From positions 62,001 through 126,000 of the forward strand of contig JAHIVH010000132.1 in the NCBI GenBank assembly GCA_018816735.1: 64,000 nucleotides of DNA. Direction: 5' to 3'. Origin of the DNA: Pseudomonadota bacterium. GTDB lineage: Bacteria > Desulfobacterota > Desulfobacteria > Desulfobacterales > JAHIVH01. How positions within the stretch are numbered: position 1 is the first letter of the stretch; every line of letters starts with the position of its first letter. This document shows positions 25,726-34,737 of the stretch, one piece after another. The notes under the pieces were generated by a model. It did no database searches, had not been told where the DNA came from, and was given only the letters and a program-made list of their open reading frames with translations. A program made the translations under genes and the position numbers.

Positions 25726-27933
25726 ATGATTCAGTCAAATTACAAAAACAGAGTCTGGTTTGTCGTTCTTGCACTTATATTCCTGATAATCACTGTATTT
25801 GTCATGTTTCATGAAGAGAAGCACGACTGGAAAAAAATACAGGCCAGGTACTATAACGATTATTCTGATCGCGTGAATCAAAAGATACAGGAAGCAACTG
25901 AAGGGGGGGACCAGGATGCATTGAAAATATGGACTGCCCTTAACAACGATCTTGTGCGGTCAAAAAAGATAGGGATTAAACAGGTATTTATTCCTGAAGC
26001 CGGGAAGCGCGACCTTTGCGGAACATGCCATATCGGCATGGAAAATAGCCTGTTCGCCGATGCTAAAAATCCTTTGAAGGCCCATCCGGCGGCTATCCTT
26101 AAAAAACATAAAATTAACAATTTCGGGTGTACACTTTGCCATCATGGGCAGGGTATCGCCCTTAAAATGGACAAAGCCCATGGCTTTGAGCATAACTGGG
26201 AAGAGCCTAAGCTTCCTTCCAAATATATACAGGCATCCTGTTTTGGGTGCCATGAAAATGTGCATGGCCTGGAAGGTGCGGAAGTCGCAGCGACAGGAAA
26301 GACACTTTTTACGGATAATGGCTGTTTTGGGTGCCATAACGCAAACATCATCCAAAACTTGCCCTACTTCTCTACACCCTTGAATGGCATTTCCCAAAAA
26401 ATCACCAATGAAAGCTATATTTTCAAATGGATTGAAAACCCGGAAGAACTAAGACCAGGCACTTCCATGCCGAAATTCAGATTGAAGGAAGAAGAGTTAA
26501 GGCATGTGGCAGCCTATGTGTATTCGTTAAAGGCAGTAAATGAAATCAATTCGCCGTCATTAAAGGAAGGGGTCAGCGCTTTAGGGAAGAAATTGTTTAC
26601 TGAAAAGGGGTGTATTGCCTGCCACAGTGATACGAGAAAAGATCCCAGTTTAAAGAAAAGGGTTCCCAAAATTGCGGATGCGGGATTGAAACTGAATAAA
26701 AAATGGCTGGATGCATGGATTGATTCCCCGTCATCGGTCAATCCCGACACCACCATGCCTAACGTGGAATTGACCCAGAATGAGATTTCAGACCTTTCCA
26801 CCTATGTGCTGACACTGAAAGACGAGATGGTCAATGAAAAACTTGTTTTTAACTATAAATCAGGCAATCCTGAAGAGGGAAAAAAGCTGGTTCAATCCTT
26901 TGGCTGTTATGGGTGTCACAAGATTGGCAGCATGGAAAATCAGGCTTTGGTCGGTGTGGATGTCGGTGAGGTGGCTAAAAAAAGAATGGAAGAACTCCCC
27001 TTTGGCAATTCAACGGTCAATCATACGAAATGGGACTGGATTTTTAACAAGATCAAACAGCCGGATATTTATACCACAGAAGACATGCCACTCAAAATGC
27101 CGGGGTATATGCTCGATGAAAAAGAACTTGATGCATTGACAACTTTTTATCTGAACAATCGTCTTTATGATCTGACAGATACCTTGATTGTAAGAAATAC
27201 AGCAGATACACATATCGGGGAAAAGGGCAATTTTTTAATAGGGCATTTCAACTGCAAGGGATGTCATGAAATTTTTACAGGAGAACTGCCTCGTATAACG
27301 AATTATATGGAATTGAAAACCATGATTCCGCCACGCATCGTAGATGAAGCAGAGCGTGTCCAGCCCCAGTGGCTGTTTCAATATATTAACAGACCGTTTG
27401 CCATGAGACCCTGGCTGAAGATACGGATGCCTCAATTCAACATCAGTTATGAGGATAAAAATCTGCTTATCGGATATTTCGCAAGCATACTGCCTGAAGC
27501 CAAAAGGTCTCTCAATAAAATACCTTATGAACCCCAGTTGGTGCGCGCCGATTATGATGCGGAAACCATCCAGATGGGAGAATACCGGGTGGTGACCGAT
27601 AAATGTATGCAATGCCACCCTGTATCCCTGGACGGTGGACTGCCTGAAGGGAAAAAACTGGAAGACCTTTCCATAAATCTCATGCTTGCCAAAACAAGGT
27701 TACGGCCTGACTGGATCATAAATTTCATGCGTAATCCGGACGATTATGCTGGAAAAGATACAAAAATGCCATTTGTATTCTATACGCCGGACAGAGTCCC
27801 TCGTATACCTGACCCGGAGATGTGGCTGAAATATGCAACATGGTATTTGATGTTCATGGAAAAGGTCCCTGAAACAAAAGCTGTTGAAGAGAATGTTCGA
27901 GAAGAAGCCGATGTTGACTGGACGGATTATTAG
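25726..27933 (+). CDS. Membrane-anchored octahaem cytochrome c
   Basis: A 735-residue protein with an N-terminal membrane helix (residues about 10-28) and eight CxxCH haem-c sites, at about residues 98, 135, 172, 200, 296, 394, 510 and 627. Several are followed by class-I cytochrome modules with a methionine ligand region (GTSMPKF, DTTMPNV, EDMPLKMP, WLKIRMPQF). The number and arrangement suggest tandem monohaem modules rather than a packed NrfA-like core. Its place directly after the split cytochrome b suggests that it replaces cytochrome c1 as the electron exchanger of the bc-type complex. It may be the contact with the haem b of the exported hydroxylase. That link is inference. Confidence 0.88.
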   Translation: MIQSNYKNRVWFVVLALIFLIITVFVMFHEEKHDWKKIQARYYNDYSDRVNQKIQEATEGGDQDALKIWTALNNDLVRSKKIGIKQVFIPEAGKRDLCGTCHIGMENSLFADAKNPLKAHPAAILKKHKINNFGCTLCHHGQGIALKMDKAHGFEHNWEEPKLPSKYIQASCFGCHENVHGLEGAEVAATGKTLFTDNGCFGCHNANIIQNLPYFSTPLNGISQKITNESYIFKWIENPEELRPGTSMPKFRLKEEELRHVAAYVYSLKAVNEINSPSLKEGVSALGKKLFTEKGCIACHSDTRKDPSLKKRVPKIADAGLKLNKKWLDAWIDSPSSVNPDTTMPNVELTQNEISDLSTYVLTLKDEMVNEKLVFNYKSGNPEEGKKLVQSFGCYGCHKIGSMENQALVGVDVGEVAKKRMEELPFGNSTVNHTKWDWIFNKIKQPDIYTTEDMPLKMPGYMLDEKELDALTTFYLNNRLYDLTDTLIVRNTADTHIGEKGNFLIGHFNCKGCHEIFTGELPRITNYMELKTMIPPRIVDEAERVQPQWLFQYINRPFAMRPWLKIRMPQFNISYEDKNLLIGYFASILPEAKRSLNKIPYEPQLVRADYDAETIQMGEYRVVTDKCMQCHPVSLDGGLPEGKKLEDLSINLMLAKTRLRPDWIINFMRNPDDYAGKDTKMPFVFYTPDRVPRIPDPEMWLKYATWYLMFMEKVPETKAVEENVREEADVDWTDY

Positions 27934-27987
27934 AGGCATGAACCTCAACAGATTAACCTTTATTATTTAAATAAAAGGAAGGTCGGC

Positions 27988-30624
27988 ATGGAAAAGAAAA
28001 ATTTATTCAGACGAATGTTTTTTTGGGTTGTCTTTTTTCAACTCTTTTTTATATGCGCCTGTTCTCTGGGCACAAAAATGAAAAGTGTAAAAACGTATAA
28101 AGAGCTGGCTGCAGTCAGTCAGAGTCCTCTGGCCAGACTGTATCTGCTTTTCAAGCCTCTGGACATTCCCGGTTTTAAAACCATTATCTACAAGAACACC
28201 AAATGGAAAAAGAGCGACAGCCCCATTATTCTTGACAGTAACGTCATGGTGATTCCCGGCGTGACATTAACCATCGAACCCGGGGTAGAGATTATCATGC
28301 ACCAGGGCGCTCGATTGCGTTGCCAGGGAATTCTTACGGCCAAAGGTGAACCGGACGCCCCCATTATCTTCAGAAGCCCTGGAGAAAATCAGTACTGGGA
28401 TCTGATTGAATGTGTAAATGCGACAGATGCAAAAACAGAAGGATTTGGAACAATTACAATCGAACACTGTGTGATTGAAGGTGGAAGAGGGGTGGTTGTC
28501 AATTCCTGTAACGCCAAAATCAACTCGAATGTATTTAAAAATAATGTGTCTTCCCCTATAAGAATGGAATATTCAGGCGGCGAAATAACCGGCAACCAGA
28601 TTTTCGGCAACACGACCGAGATGGAATCCGAGTCGGGAAATGGCAGTGGCATTATGATATATACCGACAAAAAAGTCGTGGTAATCAACAATGATGTTTT
28701 TGAAAATATCTCAATGGGCGGTCGGGATGGTGGTGGCGGTATTTATGGCTTTGCTTATGATACAGGTGAAATTACAATCGCAAAAAACAGAATCCGGAAA
28801 AACAAAAGTGACCGGAACGGTGGGGGGATTGTAGGTTATAAATGTCTGATTACGGAAAATATTATTGAAAATAATTATGCGGAACAGGCAGGGGGGGGTA
28901 TTTTTTCTGTCCAGTGCGTGATCGAAAACAATAGAATTATTGAAAACGTTGCACTCAAAGGCGGTGGCATATATTCTGATAACTGCACAATCACAAAAAA
29001 TTATTTTTTTAAAAATAATTCACCGGAAAATACAGGGGGCGGACTTTTCTACTATGGCAATGGGAACGTTTCCTTGAACACGTTCCTCCAAAACGGTGAA
29101 TGGAAAAGATTTACAGGAGAAACCATCATGATTTCCGGTGGTCCCACCCTGACGTTAAATAACATTATCGCCACGTTTGGGCACGCTTTACGAATTCAGT
29201 CGCACAGCCTTTCACCGGATATGAATGCAAATGATAACTACTGGGGAACGATAAATGAGACGGAAATTGAAGCCCTTGTGTATGATTGGCTCGATGATTC
29301 AAAAATTGGAATCGTCAACTGGAAACACTATCAAAAAAGTCCTGTTAAAGGTGCTTATACCCTGCCTGAAAATGAGTTTCAGGATATCAATGTCGATATA
29401 AAAACCGGAGAAAAACATCAGCTTTGGGGAACCATTGAAAAAGATCTGACCATTGGCGGAAATAAGAACACACTATTTGAGATTACAGACAATATCCTGG
29501 TTCAGGACGGTGTCACCCTGACCATACTCCCCGGCACAACCCTGAATTTTCTTGACGACAAGTCTTTACGAATAAGGGGAAGGCTCATTTCCGAAGGCCT
29601 GAAAAAAAAGAAAATATGTTTTACGGGTAAAAATGGCGGTTCATGGGAGAGCATTATATTTGAAAACAGAAGCATTGGTGAAGAAAAAAATATAGACAAT
29701 GAACTCGAAAACAGTCTGCTTTCCTTTTGTCTGGTTGAAAACAGCAAGGGTATTATCATGGACGGGAAGGGCGCCGACCTTTCCTATTCTACTGTCAGAA
29801 ACAATCAGAACAGTGGCATAACCATAAAGGAAGCGAAGGCAAAGATATCCAATTGCAAGATATACGGGAACAAGAGTGCGTCAAATGGCGGCGGTATTTA
29901 TATTTACGGCAGTAAACTGGTCAATGTATTTGAAAATGAAATCAAGGATAATGTGGCAGAAGAGGATGGCGGAGGCGTTTTCGCATATGGGAACCGTTCC
30001 AATACCGCCGTGAATCTGATCGGCAATATGATTCAGGGAAACACTTGTATGGGCGATGGCGGAGGTGTGTGGGCATCCAGATCCTCCATTATGGAAAATA
30101 AAATTATGAACAATCAGGCATCTTCAAATGGTGGGGGCCTTTATGTCAGTTTTGCCCTGATCAATGATAACAGGATTGAAAATAATCAGGCAGATCAGGG
30201 CGGCGGTGCATACGCGGAAACCAACAGTTCCTTTGAAAGAAATACCATTTCAGGCAACCGGATAAGGCGAGAGTTCGGCGGTGCAGCTTATTTGAATTTT
30301 TGGGGCATGAGCATCAAAAATGAAATTTTCAGCAGAAACGTGGTTGAAAAAAATATATCCAATGTCACAAATGGAACCGGTGGTATCTGCCTGAATGGTG
30401 CCATGGAATTTGAAAATAATATTATCAACAATAATTCCGGCATTCAGCTTTATAATCTGAACGCTTCTACAGAAAACCCCTTCGAAGCCCAGGGATGTTA
30501 TTGGGGAACGGATGATGAAAAGAAAATAGAAGGATATATTTATGATGGCAAAGATGATACGGATCTATCTGTTGTTGAGTACATGCCGTTTGTGAAATCA
30601 AGAAAAGATATTCATATAGAATGA
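27988..30624 (+). CDS. Right-handed beta-helix lipoprotein
   Basis: An 878-residue surface or periplasmic protein. The signal ends in FFICAC with a lipobox-like Cys near residue 25. The rest is two similar halves, each starting with a VMVIPGVTLTIEPG / ILVQDGVTLTILPG strand. Each then has many parallel beta-helix coils rich in asparagine ladders and GGG turns (GGGIYGFAYD, GGGVFAYGN, GGGLYVS). Each half ends with a YWGT motif (NDNYWGT, GCYWGT). Proteins of this kind bind or cleave polysaccharides or act as surface scaffolds; no catalytic residues can be assigned. A good AAGGAAGG precedes the ATG, 54 bases after the cytochrome gene, so it seems to belong to the same unit. Confidence 0.8.
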   Translation: MEKKNLFRRMFFWVVFFQLFFICACSLGTKMKSVKTYKELAAVSQSPLARLYLLFKPLDIPGFKTIIYKNTKWKKSDSPIILDSNVMVIPGVTLTIEPGVEIIMHQGARLRCQGILTAKGEPDAPIIFRSPGENQYWDLIECVNATDAKTEGFGTITIEHCVIEGGRGVVVNSCNAKINSNVFKNNVSSPIRMEYSGGEITGNQIFGNTTEMESESGNGSGIMIYTDKKVVVINNDVFENISMGGRDGGGGIYGFAYDTGEITIAKNRIRKNKSDRNGGGIVGYKCLITENIIENNYAEQAGGGIFSVQCVIENNRIIENVALKGGGIYSDNCTITKNYFFKNNSPENTGGGLFYYGNGNVSLNTFLQNGEWKRFTGETIMISGGPTLTLNNIIATFGHALRIQSHSLSPDMNANDNYWGTINETEIEALVYDWLDDSKIGIVNWKHYQKSPVKGAYTLPENEFQDINVDIKTGEKHQLWGTIEKDLTIGGNKNTLFEITDNILVQDGVTLTILPGTTLNFLDDKSLRIRGRLISEGLKKKKICFTGKNGGSWESIIFENRSIGEEKNIDNELENSLLSFCLVENSKGIIMDGKGADLSYSTVRNNQNSGITIKEAKAKISNCKIYGNKSASNGGGIYIYGSKLVNVFENEIKDNVAEEDGGGVFAYGNRSNTAVNLIGNMIQGNTCMGDGGGVWASRSSIMENKIMNNQASSNGGGLYVSFALINDNRIENNQADQGGGAYAETNSSFERNTISGNRIRREFGGAAYLNFWGMSIKNEIFSRNVVEKNISNVTNGTGGICLNGAMEFENNIINNNSGIQLYNLNASTENPFEAQGCYWGTDDEKKIEGYIYDGKDDTDLSVVEYMPFVKSRKDIHIE

Positions 30625-30657
30625 TTCAGGCTGATTTTTAGCGTTGGTAACGATAAT

Positions 30658-31992
30658 ATGGAAATACATATGGGCAACGAACAGGCTAATGATTTTATGG
30701 GAACTCATCTAATGACAACACATGCACAAAAGAGAATGTCGACACCGGACATCAAAAGAAACTTATTGCCTTTTGAAGAAGCGCTTGCGATTTGTCTTTC
30801 GGAGGTAAAAGATCCTCTTGCCACCGAACAATTGTCATTAATGGCGTCTCTGGGAAGAATCCTGCGTGAAGATATTATCAGTCAGTATTTTATTCCGCCC
30901 TTCAACAAATCGATGATGGATGGCTATGCCGTCAAATTTGCAGATGTTGAGAATGCGTCCGTGGAAGACCCGGTCCGGCTGAAAGTTATCGGTGATGCAC
31001 CCGCAGGGACGTTTAACACCAAAGTCATCCAGTCCGGCGAAAGCATTCGGATTATGACTGGCGCGCCCGTACCTGCGGGTGCGGATACGGTTATCGCCCT
31101 GGAAGATACGATCTCGATCGGTGAAGATTCAGTGGATATTCTGGGTTGCTTTAAAGATAACCATTTTATCATTGAAAAAGGCAAAGACATGATCCCCGGG
31201 CAGGTCATCATTAAAAAAGGGGAAAAAATAACACCTGCAGTCATGGGCATGATCGCCAACTGTGGTGCCTCGCACATCAACGTGTCCCGAAGACCGAGGA
31301 TAGGCATCCTCTCAACAGGAAACGAGCTTGTTAATCCTGGAGATATTCCTAAAGAAGGACAGATCTTCGATATAAACGGCTATTCGCTTTTCGGCCTTGC
31401 CAAACATTATGGTGCGGATGTTTCTTATCTGGGTATCGCAAAAGACAACTGCGAGGATGTCAGCCGGTTTATTGAATCGTATTACAAGTGGGATATCCTC
31501 ATATTATCCGGAGGTGTTTCTGTTGGCGACTATGATGTTGTGCATGACGCCCTTCAAAAATTAGATGTGGATGAGATTTTCTGGCGTGTCAGGATCAAGC
31601 CGGGAAAACCGCTTTTTTTCGGGAAGAAGGAATCCTCCCTGATTTTTGGCCTGCCGGGGAATCCGGTATCGGCATTGACAAATTTTTTAATGTTTATCCT
31701 TCCTGTAATGGATAAAATGACCGGCAAAGCGTCTACAGGCCTGAAAAAAGGATATGCCAGGGTCTTAAATAACTGCCTGTTGAAACCGGGAAGAAGAAAG
31801 TTTTTGCGCGGGAAATTTGATAACAGCAGCAGCCATAATGGTGTCTTTATCATGTCTGAGCAGAAATCCGGCATCTTTAGACCTTTGGTAGAATCCGATG
31901 TCCTTCTCGAAGTTCATGAGGATGTGAAATATGTTAAAGAAGGTGATATCGTAAAAATTTATTATCTGAACAATGATATTGTGGCATCATGA
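30658..31992 (+). CDS. moeA: MoeA molybdopterin molybdenumtransferase (canonical copy)
   Basis: A 444-residue MoeA that inserts molybdate into molybdopterin-AMP in the cytoplasm. Motifs are canonical: FNKSMMDGYAVKF, TGAPVPAGADTVI, LSTGNELVNPGD, LSGGVSVGDYDVV, and GLPGNPVSALTNF. The conserved fold begins only at about residue 38 (LLPFEEALAICL). The upstream ATGs lack a Shine-Dalgarno, so translation may start later, for example at 30739. The last four bases overlap the moaA start (ATGA). It is a different subgroup from the copy at 12371-13612. Confidence 0.92.
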   Translation: MEIHMGNEQANDFMGTHLMTTHAQKRMSTPDIKRNLLPFEEALAICLSEVKDPLATEQLSLMASLGRILREDIISQYFIPPFNKSMMDGYAVKFADVENASVEDPVRLKVIGDAPAGTFNTKVIQSGESIRIMTGAPVPAGADTVIALEDTISIGEDSVDILGCFKDNHFIIEKGKDMIPGQVIIKKGEKITPAVMGMIANCGASHINVSRRPRIGILSTGNELVNPGDIPKEGQIFDINGYSLFGLAKHYGADVSYLGIAKDNCEDVSRFIESYYKWDILILSGGVSVGDYDVVHDALQKLDVDEIFWRVRIKPGKPLFFGKKESSLIFGLPGNPVSALTNFLMFILPVMDKMTGKASTGLKKGYARVLNNCLLKPGRRKFLRGKFDNSSSHNGVFIMSEQKSGIFRPLVESDVLLEVHEDVKYVKEGDIVKIYYLNNDIVAS

Positions 31993-32945
31993 AAGACAGA
32001 TATGGGCGAAGCATAAATTATCTCAGGCTATCCGTAACAGACAGGTGCAACCTTCGCTGCCGTTACTGCATGCCGTCTGAGGGAATTCTCAAGGAAAATC
32101 ACAGTGATATTCTGAGTTTTGAAGAGATTTGTGAGATTGTCAGGGTATTCGTAAAAACAGGTGTTGATAAAATCAGGCTTACAGGAGGAGAGCCGCTTGT
32201 CAGAAAAAAACTGCCGAATCTCATAGCCGCAATCCGAAGGGAAAACACGATACGGGATTTTTCGATAACCACAAATGGCATCCTTTTAAAACAGGTAGCA
32301 AAAGACATCATGGATGCCGGTATTTCAAGAATTAATATCAGCCTGGATTCAATGAAGCCGGACAAGTTTCATCGCATAACACAAAGAGGAAATTTGAAAG
32401 ATGTATTGGATGGCATTGCCGAGGTTCGAAAACTGGGATTCCATCCGATAAAAATTAACACCGTACTGATTAAAGGATTCAACGACGATGAAATCGGCGA
32501 TTTTATCGATTTGACCCGGAATGAAGACATCGAGGTCCGGTTTATTGAACTGATGCCTCTTTTCAACAACTGGGAATATAATAAAAGTCATTATATGGCC
32601 AACACGGAAGTGATTGAAAGATATCCTGAACTGATACCGGTTACCTGTTCGGACAGGTCTTCTACCGCCTTGAAATATGCTGTCCCCGGTTATCTTGGAA
32701 AAGTGGGGCTGATCAACCCGAACTCGCATAAATTCTGCAGTTCGTGTAATCGTGTGAGGATTACAGCAGACGGCAAGATGAAAACCTGTCTTCATTCAGA
32801 TCAGGAAATCGATTTAAAGGCGTGCCTTAGAAACAATATAGCGATGGAAGAGGTTATCCGGAAAAATATATTTCTGAAACCCAGTGATCATAAACTGGAG
32901 ACAGGCAAATATGTAATGAGAAGCATGTCGGCGATTGGGGGTTAG
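31989..32945 (+). CDS. moaA: GTP 3',8-cyclase MoaA
   Basis: A 318-residue radical-SAM enzyme that rearranges GTP in the first step of molybdopterin synthesis. The SAM cluster is C20-x3-C24-x2-C27 (CNLRCRYC). The second cluster is C250/C253/C267 (FCSSC, then KMKTC). The C-terminal Gly-Gly needed for activity is present (SAIGG). It overlaps moeA by four bases and so is translationally coupled to it. No moaC, moaE or moaD is in the window, so the island boosts selected cofactor steps and does not encode the entire pathway. Confidence 0.95.
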   Translation: MKDRYGRSINYLRLSVTDRCNLRCRYCMPSEGILKENHSDILSFEEICEIVRVFVKTGVDKIRLTGGEPLVRKKLPNLIAAIRRENTIRDFSITTNGILLKQVAKDIMDAGISRINISLDSMKPDKFHRITQRGNLKDVLDGIAEVRKLGFHPIKINTVLIKGFNDDEIGDFIDLTRNEDIEVRFIELMPLFNNWEYNKSHYMANTEVIERYPELIPVTCSDRSSTALKYAVPGYLGKVGLINPNSHKFCSSCNRVRITADGKMKTCLHSDQEIDLKACLRNNIAMEEVIRKNIFLKPSDHKLETGKYVMRSMSAIGG

Positions 32946-33009
32946 TTTTCTACATCATTCAATAACATCGTCAATTTGAGATTAAAAACAACACGATTTG
33001 GGAGGATAT

Positions 33010-33195
33010 ATGTTTGGAGGATTTGGAATGGCCGAACTGGCTATTATACTGGTGATTGTACTTATGGTGTTTGGTGCAGGCAAAATTCCTGAACTGGGTT
33101 CCGGTGTTGGAAAAGCGATTACGAATTTCAAGAAAAGCATCAAAGATGATGAAAAAAAGAATCTTATCGGAGATAAAGGTCAGTCTGAAGTGTGA
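33010..33195 (+). CDS. tatA: TatA-family twin-arginine translocase subunit
   Basis: A 61-residue protein starting at ATG 33010, with GGAGG five bases upstream; an in-frame TTG at 32998 would lie upstream of that ribosome-binding site and is rejected. It has the short N-terminal helix (MAELAIILVIVLMVFGAGKI) and the FGxxKIPELGxGxGKAI amphipathic hinge of TatA, then a charged tail. TatA oligomers form the pore of the Tat system, which the twin-arginine hydroxylase subunit and Rieske protein need. No tatB or tatC is nearby, so it would work with TatC encoded elsewhere. Confidence 0.93.
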   Translation: MFGGFGMAELAIILVIVLMVFGAGKIPELGSGVGKAITNFKKSIKDDEKKNLIGDKGQSEV

Positions 33196-33247
33196 GTGAT
33201 CGAGGTTTCCCAATGAAGATAATCATGATATCAGCAAAGGAACGGCT

Positions 33248-34057
33248 ATGAATGAGATGGATCTGAAAAAGAAGACGGTTTTCATCACAGGCGCATCCTC
33301 CGGTATAGGAAAGGAACTGTCGCGCGGATTTGCCTTTGAAGGCGCCAATCTTGTTATCGCATCATTACCCCATGAAAAGGAAATTCTGGAAACCTGGGCC
33401 AATGAACTGCGAATGCGGTATCATATAGACATATGGACGCTGACAGGTGATCTTGCAGCGCCAGGGGGGCCGGAAGCGGTTTATGAATCGGTAAAATCGA
33501 TGGTGCCTCATATTGATGTTCTGGTAAATAACGCAGGCATTATTGCTTATGGCGATTTCCATGAACGGCCACTTGAGGTTCATGAAAGGATCGTTGCCGT
33601 TAATTTGAGAGCATATATGTCCCTGATGCGCCTTTTCCTGCCGGACATGATAAAAAGAAAAAGGGGGCATATCTTTAACGTCAGTTCTGTTTCCGCATTT
33701 GTACCTACACCCAATCATGCTGTTTATGGTGCAACAAAGGCCTTTGTGCAAAGCCTGAGTGAAGCTGTTCATCGTGAGTTGAGAGATACAGGGGTAAAAA
33801 TATTCACCTTGAATCCGGGGTATACAGACACGCCTCTTCTTAAAGGGGAAAATTTTCCAGAAACATTATGGTTTTATAAAATTGTTGGCAAAAGTGACCC
33901 GGCAACGATTGCAAGACAGGGAATAGACGCTTTTAAGCAGGGCAAGCTGACTTTTATACCCGGCAGGCGGCTTCGCTTTTTATTTACCGTGTCTATCCGC
34001 CTCACTCCAAGAAGACTCTTGAATTATCTCAGTGAACTGATGCTTAAAGGTGTTTGA
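33248..34057 (+). CDS. Short-chain dehydrogenase/reductase
   Basis: A 269-residue NAD(P)-dependent SDR. The cofactor motif TGASSGIG (about 15-22), the NNAG motif, and the catalytic Ser-Tyr-Lys set (NVSSVSAF, then YGATK) are intact. NPGYTDTPL follows as in classical members. The last 50 residues are basic with hydrophobic patches (RRLRFLFTVSIRLTPRR), which may contact the membrane. Placed between tatA and the acyl-CoA dehydrogenases in the hydroxylase island, the likely job is oxidation of the secondary alcohol made by the hydroxylase to a ketone, as the phenylethanol dehydrogenase does in ethylbenzene breakdown. Sequence alone does not prove this. AAAGGAA precedes the ATG. Confidence 0.85.
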   Translation: MNEMDLKKKTVFITGASSGIGKELSRGFAFEGANLVIASLPHEKEILETWANELRMRYHIDIWTLTGDLAAPGGPEAVYESVKSMVPHIDVLVNNAGIIAYGDFHERPLEVHERIVAVNLRAYMSLMRLFLPDMIKRKRGHIFNVSSVSAFVPTPNHAVYGATKAFVQSLSEAVHRELRDTGVKIFTLNPGYTDTPLLKGENFPETLWFYKIVGKSDPATIARQGIDAFKQGKLTFIPGRRLRFLFTVSIRLTPRRLLNYLSELMLKGV

Positions 34058-34110
34058 CAGCATGAGTGCGAGTCCCTGTCAAAATATAAAGAAGGAGAAT
34101 TTTTTTTATC

Positions 34111-34701
34111 ATGTTGGTATCCAGTTTTCATAAACTCAGAGAAGAGGAAAGAGAAAGGCGAAAACAGATTATTGTGGACGCTGTGGAACGGGTTGCAAAT
34201 GAAAAAAGCCTGAATGAAATTACAGTCAAGGATATTTCTTCCGAAGCCGGAATAAAGCCTTCTACGATTTATCGGTTTTTCGATTCAAAAGATGATCTCC
34301 TTTGCAATATGATCATCAATGAAATCGAAAAGGTTGGCGAACTCATAGATGAATTCAGTAATGGAAAAAATCCATCCATGGATCAGATCGTGGATATGAT
34401 GGTTGATTATCTGATAGAGAATAATTTCATCTCTCAGGTTTTGTGGTATTTTTTCATAGGGCTGGGATCGAATAAATCTGTTGCAGTCTATTTCGAAGTG
34501 ATTGAAGACAAAGTGATTCTTCTTTTTGAAAAATTGATGTTCACTGCAGGCATTAAAGGAAATAACACCTTTAAGGCACAGGCCGTACTCTACTCCCTGA
34601 TGGGCCTTGTCATGTTTTTCAAAAAATCGGATATATTGAGCAAACAGGAAATCAAAAATTATATTACCACTATTATTGAAACGATAGGCAGCACGGTTTG
34701 A
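34111..34701 (+). CDS. TetR-family transcription regulator
   Basis: A 196-residue regulator. The N-terminal TetR helix-turn-helix is complete (ITVKDISSEAGIKPSTIYRF, then FDSKDDLLCNMI). The helical C-terminal 130 residues form the ligand-binding and dimer domain. It lies between the SDR and two acyl-CoA dehydrogenase genes on the same strand and ends 36 bases before the next start. It may control this catabolic part in response to an acyl-CoA or hydrophobic substrate. No operator palindrome was clear to me here. GAAGGAGAA lies upstream of the ATG with long spacing. Confidence 0.9.
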   Translation: MLVSSFHKLREEERERRKQIIVDAVERVANEKSLNEITVKDISSEAGIKPSTIYRFFDSKDDLLCNMIINEIEKVGELIDEFSNGKNPSMDQIVDMMVDYLIENNFISQVLWYFFIGLGSNKSVAVYFEVIEDKVILLFEKLMFTAGIKGNNTFKAQAVLYSLMGLVMFFKKSDILSKQEIKNYITTIIETIGSTV

Positions 34702-34737
34702 TTGTTTAATTCCTGGTATTCAAGAAGGAGACTCAAC

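Noticed and set aside
30600..32000. Moco riboswitch upstream of moeA/moaA
   Set aside because: The space before moeA is only 33 bases and the genes overlap, leaving no room for the aptamer.
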